Positions 23,448-34,337 of a DNA stretch of 64,000 nt are shown piece after piece. The stretch's first letter is position 1. Each line of letters starts with the position of its first letter. The notes beneath the pieces were generated by a model. That model had not been told where the DNA came from. It saw only the letters and a program-made list of their open reading frames with translations, and made no database searches. Origin of the DNA: Listronotus oregonensis (Eukaryota; Arthropoda; Insecta; Coleoptera; Curculionidae); NCBI GenBank assembly GCA_019359885.1, contig JAHBCN010002971.1, forward strand, positions 1 to 64,000, in the 5' to 3' direction. The position numbers and the translations under genes are program-made.

Positions 23448-25220
23448 CAGGGGGAAGTTTAATTTCGTATTTGATAAAATTTTATCGGTCGCCTCCTAAC
23501 CTCCAGTTAACTTCACTTTGATATGTCAAATGGCAACCCCCATAGTGTGACACATCATTGTAAGCGGCATGAAATTTGCTATCCAACAGTATTAAGAAAC
23601 TTTAAATCGATGGACGTAGAAGCGACTTAGAAGTAAAAATGTGTGTTAATTAGTTTATCGTGTTCAAATAATTTACTTTATCAAATGCTCAAAATGTGCG
23701 CCGTTATTGGCGAAACAAGCTTGTTTCGAAATTCCTCGCAGACTATTTTAGTGTGCATTCATTCCAATTATTATTTTTTGTGTTACCTGCTACAGCAAAA
23801 CACTGCAACAGCACAAGTTTTTAAGACGTTTAGGAACCAGTTAAATATTACTGTTAGGATTGTCATTTTGACATCGTTAGTTTAAAATTAAGAATCTTGA
23901 TTTTAAAATGGTGTATACTCTAGCAGAGAGAATAGAAATAATTTTCCTATATGGGGCTGAAGATCGATGCGCGCGTAGAACCGCCAGAGTATTCAATGAG
24001 AGGCATCAAAATAAAAACGTGGGGCATAAGTATGTAATGGAATTGGTGCGTAAGTTTGAAGAAACTGGATCTGTATGCAACAAGAAAAGTACTAATGAAA
24101 GGGTTTTAGACGAAGCACGCCAGGTTGAGGTACTAGGACAGTTCGCAATAGATCCGACGTTGTCTATTCCAAAAGTTTCTAAGCTGACCAATATTTCTAC
24201 GGGTTCCGTGCACAAAATTTTGAAAAGAATAAGTTTTTTCCATACAAAATACAAATTCTTCATGAACTCAACGAAGACGATTATGATAGAAGAATAGAAT
24301 TTTGCGAATCAATGTGCCAGCGAATTGACGAAGACCCTCATTTGATCAAAAATATCTGCTTTTCTGACGAATCAACTTTCTTCTTAAATGGAATTCTTAA
24401 TAGACATAACTGCAGATATTGGGATAATGAAAATCCGCACATATTTCAGGAAGGACATACTCAATTTCCAGAGAAGATCAACGTTTGGGCAGGTATTTAT
24501 GGAAACGAAATTATCGGGCCATTCTTTCTGGAAGAAAATTTAACTGGGCAACTGTATCTGAACCTTTTGGAAAATGCGATATACCCTTCTATCGTCCAAT
24601 CTTTGGAAAATCAGGTGGATGAAAATGGTGCTATGGAACTCAGTGAAAATAATTTGCATTTCCAGCAAGATGAAGCCCCTCCCCACTATGCTTTAGCAGT
24701 TCGAGAGTGGCTCAATGAACAGTTTCCAGGCACATGGATAGGCAGACGAGGTGCCATCGAATGGCCAGCACGGTCTCCAGACTTAACTCCTCTAGACTTT
24801 TTCCTCTGGGGTTATTTAAAAAGTAAAGTGTACAAAACGCCACCTGCAAATATTCAAGAACTTAAATGTAGAATTACACTAGAATGCAGAGGTATTACCA
24901 GACAAACTTTCGCCAACGTTCGCGAAGAATTTCAAAACAGACTTTATTATTGTCTCGCCAATAACGGCGCACATTTTGAGCATTTGATAAAATAAATTAT
25001 TTAAACACGATAAACTAATTAACACACATTTTTACTTCTAAGCCGCTTCTACGTCCATCGATTTAAAGTTTCTTAGTACTGTTGGATAGCAAATTTCATG
25101 CCGCTTACAATGATGTGTCACACTATGGGGGTTGCCATTTGACATATCAAAGTGAGGTTAACTGGAGGTTAGGAGGTGACCGATAAAATTTTATCAAATA
25201 CGAAATTAAACTTCCCCCTG
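23448..25220 (+). mobile_element. Young DD41D mariner-type element
   Basis: The element is 1,773 bp, flanked by TA, with TIRs of about 215 bp (23448-23662 and 25006-25220) starting CAGGGGGAAGTTTAATTTCG. I count only four or five differences between the arms, about 98% identity, which makes it one of the youngest insertions in the window. It carries one nearly complete transposase gene. Confidence 0.9.
23908..24995 (+). pseudogene. DD41D transposase, nearly intact (one frameshift)
   Basis: The gene starts at ATG 23908 (MVYTLAERIEIIFLYGAEDR), an N-terminal helix-turn-helix followed by a second one around residues 60-100 (LTNISTGSVHKILKR). One indel in the T-rich run near 24235 shifts the frame; the continuation reads YKIQILHELNEDDYDRRIEF. 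Catalytic motifs are all present: CFSDESTFF, HFQQDEAPPHYA and SPDLTPLDFFLWGYLK, with 41 residues between the second and third Asp. The C-terminus (NVREEFQNRLYYC, NNGAHFEHLIK) ends at TAA 24995, so total length is about 362 residues, the usual size. Except for the homopolymer frameshift it appears functional; a sequencing error at that run is possible. Insect transposases of this type are common. Confidence 0.9.
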
Positions 25221-25323
25221 TATATCTAAATCGACGTGTTTCTTTGTTTTTTTGGTGAGTGTTTTTTTTTTAAAGATATTTAGGGTGGTTCGTTTTGAAA
25301 TGAAAGCACTGTATTATGTGTTA

Positions 25324-25745
25324 TATGTATAATAAGACCAAGAATCTTTATTTACATCTAAAATGAATTTGTAAAAAAATCAGGATGGCAAGTACCACAA
25401 AAAACCTTTCAACTTGCTATTTTTATTAAATTTTTGCCATTTTACACGTTTTTTGATCTTTGATTTTAAAAAAATTAATGATGCGCTCAACGCACCAAAG
25501 TAAATCAATACTAGTTTATAAGCTTTTTAAGTGTAATTTTAAAGTTAAAAAAATTATGGTGCACAAAGAGCATTATATAATTTTTTAAAATAAAAGATCA
25601 AAAAACTTGTAAAATGCCAAAAATTCAATAAAAATAGCAAGTTTAAAGGATTTTTTTGAAGTTGCCATTTTGATTTTTTTACAAATTCATTATAGATATT
25701 AATAAAGATACTTGGACTTGTTATAAATATAATAAAATGGCCCAA
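25324..25745. repeat. Foldback repeat, related to 61.34-61.51 kb
   Basis: The halves 25324-25480 and 25555-25745 are inverted copies (aagaatctttatttacatct and its complement, gcaagttta-type words in the centre). The right half is also similar in direct orientation to 61340-61510. Non-coding. Confidence 0.6.
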
Positions 25746-25832
25746 ATTGAAACTTTGAATTTTCACAGATATTGTGGGAAGGACCGAATTTTACCCACCT
25801 ACTTTGTATAATCCATAATCCATATAAAACAG

Positions 25833-25982
25833 TTTAACTATGCATCAACGAGAGTAAAAGTCGACGTTAAAAATGTGAAAACAGGATGGAGAAGAACAAA
25901 AGATGCATCGGGTTATTTAAATATTTGGTTAGATAACAGTCTAAAACAGGTAATAGACCTTGGTAATTCAAGAGAAACACAG
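25833..25982 (+). CDS. Possible exon of unknown gene, 50 codons
   Basis: An open stretch lies between an acceptor-like aaaacag and a donor-like ACACAG|gtaaaaa. It reads NYASTRVKVDVKNVKTGWRR, then DASGYLNIWLDNSLKQVIDL. Its composition is more protein-like than that of neighbouring AT-rich ORFs. No family was recognised and no partner exon was found. It could be a chance ORF or a piece of an unrecognised element. Confidence 0.25.
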
Positions 25983-26289
25983 GTAAAAAAATAAAATAAA
26001 CAGTGTCAACCAAATATTGTTTTGACGCTTAGCGCCTGAATTTATGAATATTTACATAACTAGTATTAAAGATGTAACCGGGTTTCTTGCCAGAAAAAGT
26101 TTTGTAACTAATTATTGCAGTATGCATAATTAATTAAATATGACATTACATTTACATCAGAGAAGAACCACTTAAGTCAGTAATGTGGTATACAATTACA
26201 AGTTGTCGACACCTAAGAGTACTCAGAAAAGACATCCAACATTTTTTTAAAAAATCGACTTTAATGATCTTTTGTAAATATTTATTTAA

Positions 26290-26520
26290 AGTTTGTTTTT
26301 TTTACCTTGGGACAGTCTCTGGGGGCTTAAAGTCTAAATTCTAAAATACCGTGTCTGTGGTAAGGGTGGGAATAGGTAGTTTATTAACACGATAATATTT
26401 GTAGATTTGGAGAAAAGAAAATTTTGGGGTCTCTTAAATTGGACTATAAAACGATGCATAAAAGTGGTAAGAGCTGCCAGAGAAGGAAGAGCTAATTCGT
26501 CGAAGTAAAAAAAAGCAGTG
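26290..26520 (-). repeat. 3' end of the CR1/jockey-type LINE
   Basis: The block with ccttgggacagtct, gatgcataaaagt and gccagagaaggaag matches the minus-strand 3' region of the LINE at about 21500-21720. No coding sequence remains; a 5'-truncated tail. Confidence 0.6.
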
Positions 26521-26579
26521 AAAAGAGCTACATATATTATACAGCCGGTCGATAGACCGGCCGTATATGTAGCTCTTTT
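26521..26579. repeat. Strong hairpin
   Basis: The left arm aaaagagctacatata plus gccggtc pairs with the right arm gaccggccgtatatgtagct and following tttt. The loop is GATA, and the left arm has a bulge of a few bases. It directly abuts the LINE 3' remnant. Confidence 0.8.
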
Positions 26580-26599
26580 TACTGCTTGTATAGTATATG

Positions 26600-27838
26600 T
26601 TCCTGCACTTGGCTTTCCAATTTCTTAACCAAAACACAGCCCCAGTTATACTACAATTTGAAGTCATAAAAGGGCTAGGCTAGCTCAGAATAAATAAATT
26701 TATTAATTTGTTAATGAATACCAACGAATTCTTAGATAGAAATAAATTAAACAACCTTGTTTGGCAATAATATATTCAGGGGGCAAGACGGGATAGTTGG
26801 GGGGCACTGCACCAGCAAGATTGATTAAACACACTGAATAACATCACTCCGGAAATAATAACTTTTTCAATGTTTATTGCATTGCACCATAAATGACATT
26901 TTTATAAATCGATGATTCTTTACTGTTAAAAATTATTTTTAAAGCCAGAAAACTATTTTCGTTTATTATCTGAAGTGACAGACATTCACTTTAGATGCTT
27001 AATTCGATTGCTGTTGATCAAGTTAGTTTACAAAACGTGTTATTAAATAATACAACCTACTAGAAAGAGATAAAATAACTTCGAAGTGCCGTACAACACC
27101 TGATTTAATATAGTTTTTTATTAAACGAATACAGCAGCTACCCAAATCAACCTGGTTGCCAGTGCAATCGGACCTTGGCACTGTCATATCAATAAATACT
27201 TATATTTAAATTGATGTTGCCTATATTAACACAAAAACCAATATTTTTGAATAATTTTACTACATATTCAAGATAATTTTCTGATTTTGATTTTTGAGAT
27301 GTTACAATTTATTTACGTTTTTCCAAAACCAAAACAAACGTTGATAATTAATACACTTTTTATAATCATACTGCACACATGCATATTTTATGTGTTTATC
27401 AAGAATACCATTTTTTCTATCTCTTGTTTCTTTTTATTTCTTTTTTTTTATTAACATTGAATAGTCTGAAAACTGTCCGAGACTTCTGTTAAATTCCCGA
27501 ACTAATATGTCGCGTCTTATTGTCTATATATTTGAATTGATGTGAGTACGATTACCCAGAATTAAACGTCTTTTTATTTTTTTAGCTGGCGGACCAAGTC
27601 TTGCAAAAGGTTATCCCTGTTACATTTTACAAATTCATATTAAAAAAAATAAAACAAAAACTAAATAATCGTTTACCAAACTCATAAGCGCGACTATGCA
27701 ACAGGACTGGACAACGTAAATTGTATGTAGACCATTCGCTGTTTCAATATTTTAATCTGCATCCTTGTTTTCGCTGCCCGTTTAATAAAAACTAAATGTT
27801 TATTTTTATGTCACAGTATAGTACAACCTAATACTTAC
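26600..27838. other. AT-rich intronic stretch, nothing recognised
   Basis: Directly downstream (on the minus strand) of the host exon at 28065-27839. No coding or repeat structure seen. Confidence 0.5.
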
Positions 27839-28065
27839 CTAGAATTTGTTATGGCACTATCAGTATCGGAATTTGTCTCGATAATAGCAGGTTCCGGTTC
27901 GATCGGATGGGGGGCGCTTCTGTAGCAAGCCGACCGCGACATAAGAAATGGACTCTCCACCCAATGGCTCTCTGGAATGGATCGACTCATCCGAGGAGTG
28001 AAGTTCATGTCTACTCTTGGCTTCTGACATTCTAGGTCTGATAGTTTGACGAATTGAGGACAAGC
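27839..28065 (-). CDS. BTB-domain gene, upstream exon
   Basis: On the minus strand the acceptor reads ttgtttgcag and the donor TCTAG|gtaagtatt, both strong. The 227-nt exon gives 75 codons plus AG, and AG joins T of the exon at 9696 to make Ser in frame. The segment (ACPQFVKLSD at its start, EPEPAIIETNSDTDSAITNS at its end) is polar, rich in Ser, Pro and acidic residues, and is probably a disordered linker before the BTB fold. A second frame is open for most of the exon but meets a stop before the donor, so phase decides the frame. The preceding exon was not found and may lie outside the window. Confidence 0.72.
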
Positions 28066-28296
28066 CTGCAAACAAGAGATGTAAATTTTAGTTTTGGTAT
28101 AGTAAAGTTTCATGATAAATATATAGCAGAATTCTAGGGGTACGATAATGCGCCAGGACAAATTCCGGCCTAACATACATAGTATGTATATTACACGAAA
28201 GGTTTGGGGTGTTTCCCCCCAATCATAAAAAAAAATGAGAAAGTTATGACAAGTGGTTTCTGAAATATCTGATTTTAAAAACGTCCCATTTTACTA

Positions 28297-28313
28297 CTGA
28301 CTGACTGACTGAC
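28297..28313. repeat. (CTGA)n short tandem repeat
   Basis: Four consecutive CTGA units within a tetranucleotide-rich stretch. Confidence 0.8.
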
Positions 28314-28890
28314 TAACTCACTTACTCATTCATGACATTGACAAAATTATGGGGCACTTTTCGAGGTGTGTCCCAAATTGGGTATATATGTATGGGTATC
28401 TTGGAAACTATAGGAGGTAGAAAATTGGCTAAATAGGAAAAGTTGTAGGGTATTCAATTGCCAATCCATTACCGCTTTGAGAACAATTTTATCTTTTTTC
28501 GGTTTTAAGATATTTTTAAAAAATCAAAAAGTTGCATTTTCGAAAAAGCGCTGTATTTTTGTTATTTCAGAATATATTTAAAATCTGTAAAAAATTATTA
28601 GGACAACTTTTTAAGGGCAACGCATCCCTGCATTCAATTTAAAATTTGATGTTTCGGTTCTGAGATACCATCATCAACTTCTTTTTTTCTTATGGCTGCC
28701 ATTTTGTTTTTTCGCTGAATTAGTCAAAGTCAAATATTCCTTATTGTTATAAAAAAATGTTGTTCCAAAGATTATAAAATTTAACACTAAAAGACAAACA
28801 ATTTAACAATATGAAAGTAAAAATTGATTCAAGACAAATTTAAAATTATTTCTATATACATACTGTACTCAATACTGTATTTATTTAAAA

Positions 28891-29959
28891 CAGTGGTCGC
28901 CAACCCGTCGATGGCCTTATTCGTCAGAATAGTTTTTAGTAATATTACAATTAAAAAAGATCTTTTGAAGTTTATTTCACTAAAAGGACATACTACTGGA
29001 CGGGATTTGATTTCTCATTTCAAAAATCTTATTTCATCCGAGAAAATTCCAATATCGAAAATGGTAGGCTTGACAATCATTGGTGCTACATCTATGGTGG
29101 ATTGTGATAAGGGTCTGGTGCCGTTATGTCGTAATGATGGAAGTTTTTAACAATTTCTCAGTTACCACTGTATTATACATTAGCAAGCGTTATGTGGAAA
29201 TTTTCTAAAAGTAAACAACGTTATGAAATTGGTGGTAAAAATTGTGAACGAGGTAAGAGCTCAAACGTTACAAAAAAGACTATTCAAAACCTTGGCCGAT
29301 GAAATTGACTGTGAATACGGAGAGCTACTTCTTTATTCGAAAGTCCGGTGGTTGAGCAAAGGACGAGTGCTCAGAAGTTTTAATGATGTCCTGTCTGCCA
29401 TAGTCCAGTTTTTCAAACATCGCGATGAACCGATTCCGAAACTGCAAAATTCAATCTGGCTTAGAGATTGAGAAATGGAAGTGATCGCGTTTCAAAATGA
29501 CTTAGCTTTAAAATCGTTATTCTTGAATACAAAATGTAACTGGGCTTTAGTAAGTAAAGACAAATATTCAGTTCTATGTCGTGTTGCCTTGAAAGATAAA
29601 GTGTTATTGAGTTCAACGTATTTGTGTGAATCTTCTTTCTTTAATTTGAAGTTAATTAAGAACAAATATCGCAATCGACTTACAGATGAACATTTGGATA
29701 ATTGTATTCAAATGGCTGTATCAAACTATGCTTCAAACATTAAAAAAATTATCGATGAGACAGAATGTCAACCTTGTAATGTAATAGGATAGGTATAAAT
29801 AAGTACTATAAGTCATTAGTTTATTAGAACGTATTAGTGAAATAAAAAAATACGTCGAATATACCGGTGTATTATTAGGGTTGGCTTACAGAGGTAGCTC
29901 ACTCTTCATTCCAAAATTATGAAAGTAGCTCAACACATAGAAAAAGTTGGCGACCATTG
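28891..29959 (+). mobile_element. hAT element, internally deleted
   Basis: Ends CAGTGGTCGCCAAC on the left and GTTGGCGACCATTG on the right are imperfect inverted repeats. They are flanked by ATTTAAAA (28883-28890) and ATTTAAAC (29960-29967), an 8-bp target duplication with one mismatch. TIR sequence and duplication length are those of hAT elements. The inside codes for parts of a transposase. Confidence 0.85.
28902..29792 (+). pseudogene. hAT transposase remnant (GTF2IRD2/ZBED-like type)
   Basis: Three blocks are visible. FVRIVFSNITIKKDLLKFIS through TTGRDLISHFKNL and VDCDKGLVPLCRNDGSF belongs to the RNase H-like core. VVKIVNEVRAQTLQKRLF through YSKVRWLSKGRVLRSF continues it. LSSTYLCESSFFNLKLIKNK through RLTDEHLDNCIQMAVSNY is the C-terminal hAT dimerisation domain, ending at TAG 29792. 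The N-terminal BED finger is missing, a long stretch before the dimerisation domain is deleted (near 29471), and a stop and frame change lie between blocks 1 and 2. The family name rests on remembered motifs. Confidence 0.75.
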
Positions 29960-30269
29960 ATTTAAACCCTTAAAGATTCCATGGATTTGTAACCTATTTA
30001 TATTCTGTGTACATCTGTACATGAATGTTCACTCTGAAGCATCAGGTTAACTGCCATAATTAGGTATAACAGGAAGCATTTGTTATTATCAATAAAGAAT
30101 CTGATAATCTTATTTTATTTAGTCCAAAGCCGATAAAAGACTAAACAAATAGAGAAACAACATCACAAATTAAAACTCTTTAATCACCATTAGTAATGTT
30201 GCAAAATATAAAACAGCACACTAGCAAGAAAACAAATGTATTAGCGTCAAGTCAAATAAAAGAAAACAG

Positions 30270-30930
30270 AAACAGTTCCTATTTGACCTCCGATCAGTGA
30301 AGTGCTCGCGATAAAAAAACTACATAGTTTTTTCCGGGAAGGCGGCTGAAGGAGCTGTATCAACAGCTTTTACCATCGGGGATCAAGCCAAACGATTGGG
30401 GCTAAGCGCTGTGAACGAAGATTCCTATACCTGTTTCTTTCTGAGAGCCCCACGCACGAGGAATTTTCCTAATGGCGGAAGAAGGTTGCGCGCTCAGCAG
30501 GAAGGAGCACTGCTGACAGAAAGCGGTTATGCGTGAAACGAGTAGCAGCTTCCTGGTCGGACGTCCATTTTTTGTGCCTTGCACCGATAAGAAAATCTTT
30601 TAGAAAATATGAAAATATTAAGTTTTGTGAACATTTCGGAATTTCCGGGGGCTTCGAGCCCAACAATCCAGAAATTCCACTACAAAGCTCCGGAAAGCTG
30701 TGTCTGGAAAGGGGAGAGCTGGCGGAACGTACTAGAATACAGGCCAAAGGGGTTGTTTTAACCCCAAAGAAGTCAAGAAAGAAAAGAAAACAGAAAAAAA
30801 TGTATTTACAAAACAAACTATGTCAGTTTAAAACAATCGAAAGGTATCAGTGCAGTACTCCTGCAGGTTGTAGTATGATTTATCGACCAGTAGGCTTTTT
30901 ACTTTATTTTTAAATAATTTTAAGGATATA
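30270..30930. other. GC-richer segment of unknown origin
   Basis: About 650 bp with clearly higher GC than its neighbours and ORFs of 115-126 codons on both strands (30533-30913 plus, 30816-30469 minus). Neither translation was recognised. The composition suggests part of a retroelement or an untranslated region, but no boundary or duplication was found. Confidence 0.3.
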
Positions 30931-31124
30931 GTAGCTTTCAGAGACTGAGGGAGGTGTGTTACTTTTATGAAATATAGAATTTTTGGTAAGGGTAATTTCC
31001 GAAAAAGAACTTTTTTGCTTAAAAATAATACGCACTACACATAAAAACATTGTTGCTATTTGCCAAATAATAGTTTTCTATAAATATTCCGGAGTTACAT
31101 TTTTAAACTTGAAAGATGGCACTA

Positions 31125-31496
<372 letters not shown>

Positions 31497-31984
31497 TTAT
31501 CAATAAAATATGTTTATTAATTAAATATATCCCTGGGTAATAATTATATGATAAAAGTTTTGAATATCTCTGTATAAAACATAGAACTTTAAACTTGCCT
31601 TTATGTTATTGATGCACTGCATTTTTTTTTAAATTGCGTTTAATTAGTATGATTTATTTTTTTGCCAATAACAACTGAACTGTTACAAATGCACAGAGCA
31701 TGTGAAAATAATTTTTAATAACAGCCATCAAAACAATAATAATCCGTGCCAAGAGAATAGTAAAGATAATGTTGAGAAAGTCACAAGTCACAATAAATAA
31801 CATACATTGTTCATTTTAAGCCATTGTTTCTTTTCAAATTAAGTATATAAGAATCGTATTTATTTGGTTATCTTTGCCTTACATATCAATCAAATTTTAT
31901 TAACGCTGGGCAGAAATGTGCGAACCGAGCTCACGTTAATTAAGGGGGTTAATGGAGAGAAAGAGAGAGTTTTATTTTAGCACC

Positions 31985-32420
31985 TGTGAAATAGCCATCC
32001 TGGGTATTTTCTCTTGTAGAATCCTGAAGAGTACAAATGAAAATAATTTAAAATAAAACAAAATTGATAGGACATAAAATTTACATTTTCTTAATGGGAG
32101 ACCTTATTAATTGGTTAGTTTAATAAAAAATAATTTCGTTGTCAGTTTTGGTAACAACAGAATTAATTTAATTTATAATATAAGAAATTTGCGATTTAAA
32201 TTAAAAATATTGAAAAAGGTAACAACAAATACCTAAAATGCCAAATCACAAAAGCCAATATTCTGTCAAAGTCTAGCGTTTATTGTTGAATAAAATAAAA
32301 TATTCCCTGAAGGAAAGATTTCAGAGCATAAATATTTTTTACTGTTTCCCTTTAAATTATTTCCTTAAATATTTTTTTCAGATTCTATGGGAAAAATAAA
32401 CAAGATGACTGTTTTACATT
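31985..32420. repeat. Foldback repeat
   Basis: The left block with tcttgtagaatcctgaag and the right block with tttcagattctatggg are imperfect inverted copies, as are the neighbouring AT-rich parts. A similar left block occurs at about 43870-43930. Non-coding. Confidence 0.4.
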
Positions 32421-32594
32421 TTTTTAATACAAGAGAGCCACAAAGCGTTTATTTAAACCAGAACAAGTCTAAGTTAATTGCTGATAAAGATTTATTATCG
32501 TACTTTTTGGTATAGCTTAAGAGTCAGTGGTCGGCTACCTGTATGTCTTTAACCAGACCTGGATTTTTACAGTAAGTCCTCTATACCTACTATA

Positions 32595-33733
32595 CAGGGT
32601 GTTACTTAATGGTATGTCATAATTTGAAGGAGGCATTCCTGGATCGATTTTAAGTCGAAAAGTTCATATAAACGTGGGCCCTAAAATGCTTAGTTATTAA
32701 GATACAGGGTGTTAAAGTTTTAATTTTGCTTTCGTTTTTTCTTAATTATTCTTTAACCAAATGACCTAGCGGTACAAAATTTGGGATCTGGGGGTTTTCT
32801 GAGGCGAGAAATTTAAATTCGTCCACGCTTTTGATGTTGCTACTAGAGGGCGCCAGCTACAGCCTTCCTCACTTGTTTTAGATGTCGTAACTTTTTTTAA
32901 ACTTAGAATATTGACCTGTTTATTAAAAAATAAGTCACTATAAATCCATCTGCATCAAATATGTATACTTTATTTAAGTGTCTAGGAGTAGCGTTCTCGA
33001 GATAAACACACTTTAAAGGATCCCACAATTTTTTATGGAAAATGAATTTTGGCTAATTGTTTTCAAACTTTGCATAGTGGTAGTTCTTAACACGGTGATC
33101 AAAAGTTTTTAGGGCACAAAACCCGAAAAGCCTCCAACCCCCAAAATCACCCTCAAAAGTCACTGAGGAATTGGGGACCTTTGAGGGTGATTTTAGGGTT
33201 GGAGGCGTTTTCGGCTTTTGTGCCCTGAAAGACTTTTGATCATCGTGTTAAGAATTATCACTATGCAAAGTTTGAAAGAAATTGGCCAAAATTCAGTTTC
33301 CATAAAAAATTGTGGGATCCTTTAAAGTGTGTTTATCTCGAGAACCGCTGCTCCTAGAGACTTAAATAAAGTATACTTTGATGCAGATGGATTTATGGTA
33401 ACTTATTCTTTAATAAACAGGTCAATATTCTAAGTTTAAAAGTTACGACATCTAAAACAAGTGAGGTAGGCCGTAGCTGGCGCCCTCTACTACAACATCA
33501 AAGCGTGGACGAATTTAAATTTCTCGCCTCAGAAAACCCCAGATCCCAAATTTTGTACCGCTAGGTCATTTGGTTAAAGAATAATTAAGAAAACGAAAGC
33601 AAAATTAAAACTTTAACACCCTGTATCTTAATAACTAAGCATTTTAGGGCCCACGTTTACATGAACTTTTCGACTTAAAATCGATCCAGGAATGCCTCCT
33701 TCAAATTATGACATACCATTAAGTAACACCCTG
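32595..33733. mobile_element. 1.14-kb near-perfect palindromic MITE
   Basis: The element is TA-flanked, begins CAGGGTGTTACTTAATGG and ends with its inverse. Each arm is about 560 bp and pairs with the other over its whole length with few differences; the dyad is near 33165 (gtcactgaggaattgggg). A second TIR-like motif, TACAGGGTGTTAAAG, is embedded in each arm at about 32703 and 33620. There is no coding sequence. Confidence 0.9.
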
Positions 33734-34089
33734 TATATGGAATGGAGTCTCACTAAGCCCAGCGTGGCTGTGGCTTCTGGTATTCAGGTGGGACAGGTAT
33801 CGAAATTTGATTGATTTAATATCTATTTGACCACGTCTGCCATTTGGAAATTTAAAAATATATTACTAAAATTATCGAAAAAAAAACATTTGCAGACCAT
33901 TATCGCACGTCTAACATTGTGGCAGACAATTATGAAGATACCAAAAATCAAATTTTAAAAGTAATTGACCAGGTCTGCCATTAATACAGTGTCTACGTAA
34001 GTTGGAAGCATATTGAAAACTTTTTTATTATTAAGTTTACGAAAAAAAGTTGTTCTTTATAAAAAGTTTTGCGTGGTCCAAAACCTTAA

Positions 34090-34337
34090 ATGCAACCATT
34101 AGATATTAAAATTTACCAGTCGTATACGAGGTTTATCAAAAAAATGTAAGGTGGACGCCGTATGGGACGAAGTATGCTCGTGCTTCTTGGACGCACTAAT
34201 CAAACTTTCTCCAGCACTGAAGACAAACAAACCGTAGTTTACCAAAGAGCATTCACTGTCCGTTGATCTTTCAAACCGCTGTAATTGGCCCCTTTTTTCC
34301 AAAAATCACGCAATATTCTTTTTCCAAACACTGCGGA
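34090..34337 (-). pseudogene. Mariner (DD34D-type) transposase, C-terminal part
   Basis: This continues the gene from the part at 34998-35545, after removing the repeat between them. It reads FGKRILRDFWKKGANYSG, then DQRTVNALW, a stop, and TTVCLSSVLEKV. These match the FGK...RTVN...W segment of mariner transposases. The rest is frameshifted, and the last catalytic motif is not recognisable. A possible element end, TACAGTGTCTACGTAAG, lies at about 33988. Confidence 0.7.

Larger units (their letters stand above)
23206..25311. mobile_element. Palindromic MITE enclosing a mariner
   Basis: The outer ends are TA|CAGTGCTTTCATTTCAAA on the left and the inverse, ending at 25311 and followed by TA, on the right. 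Outer arms of about 90 bp (left interrupted by a 148-bp insert) are inverted copies. Removing the inner mariner at 23448-25220 and one TA would leave a palindrome whose dyad centre reads tttagatatatctaaa. An alternative reading is that the mariner simply has longer terminal repeats. Confidence 0.7.
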
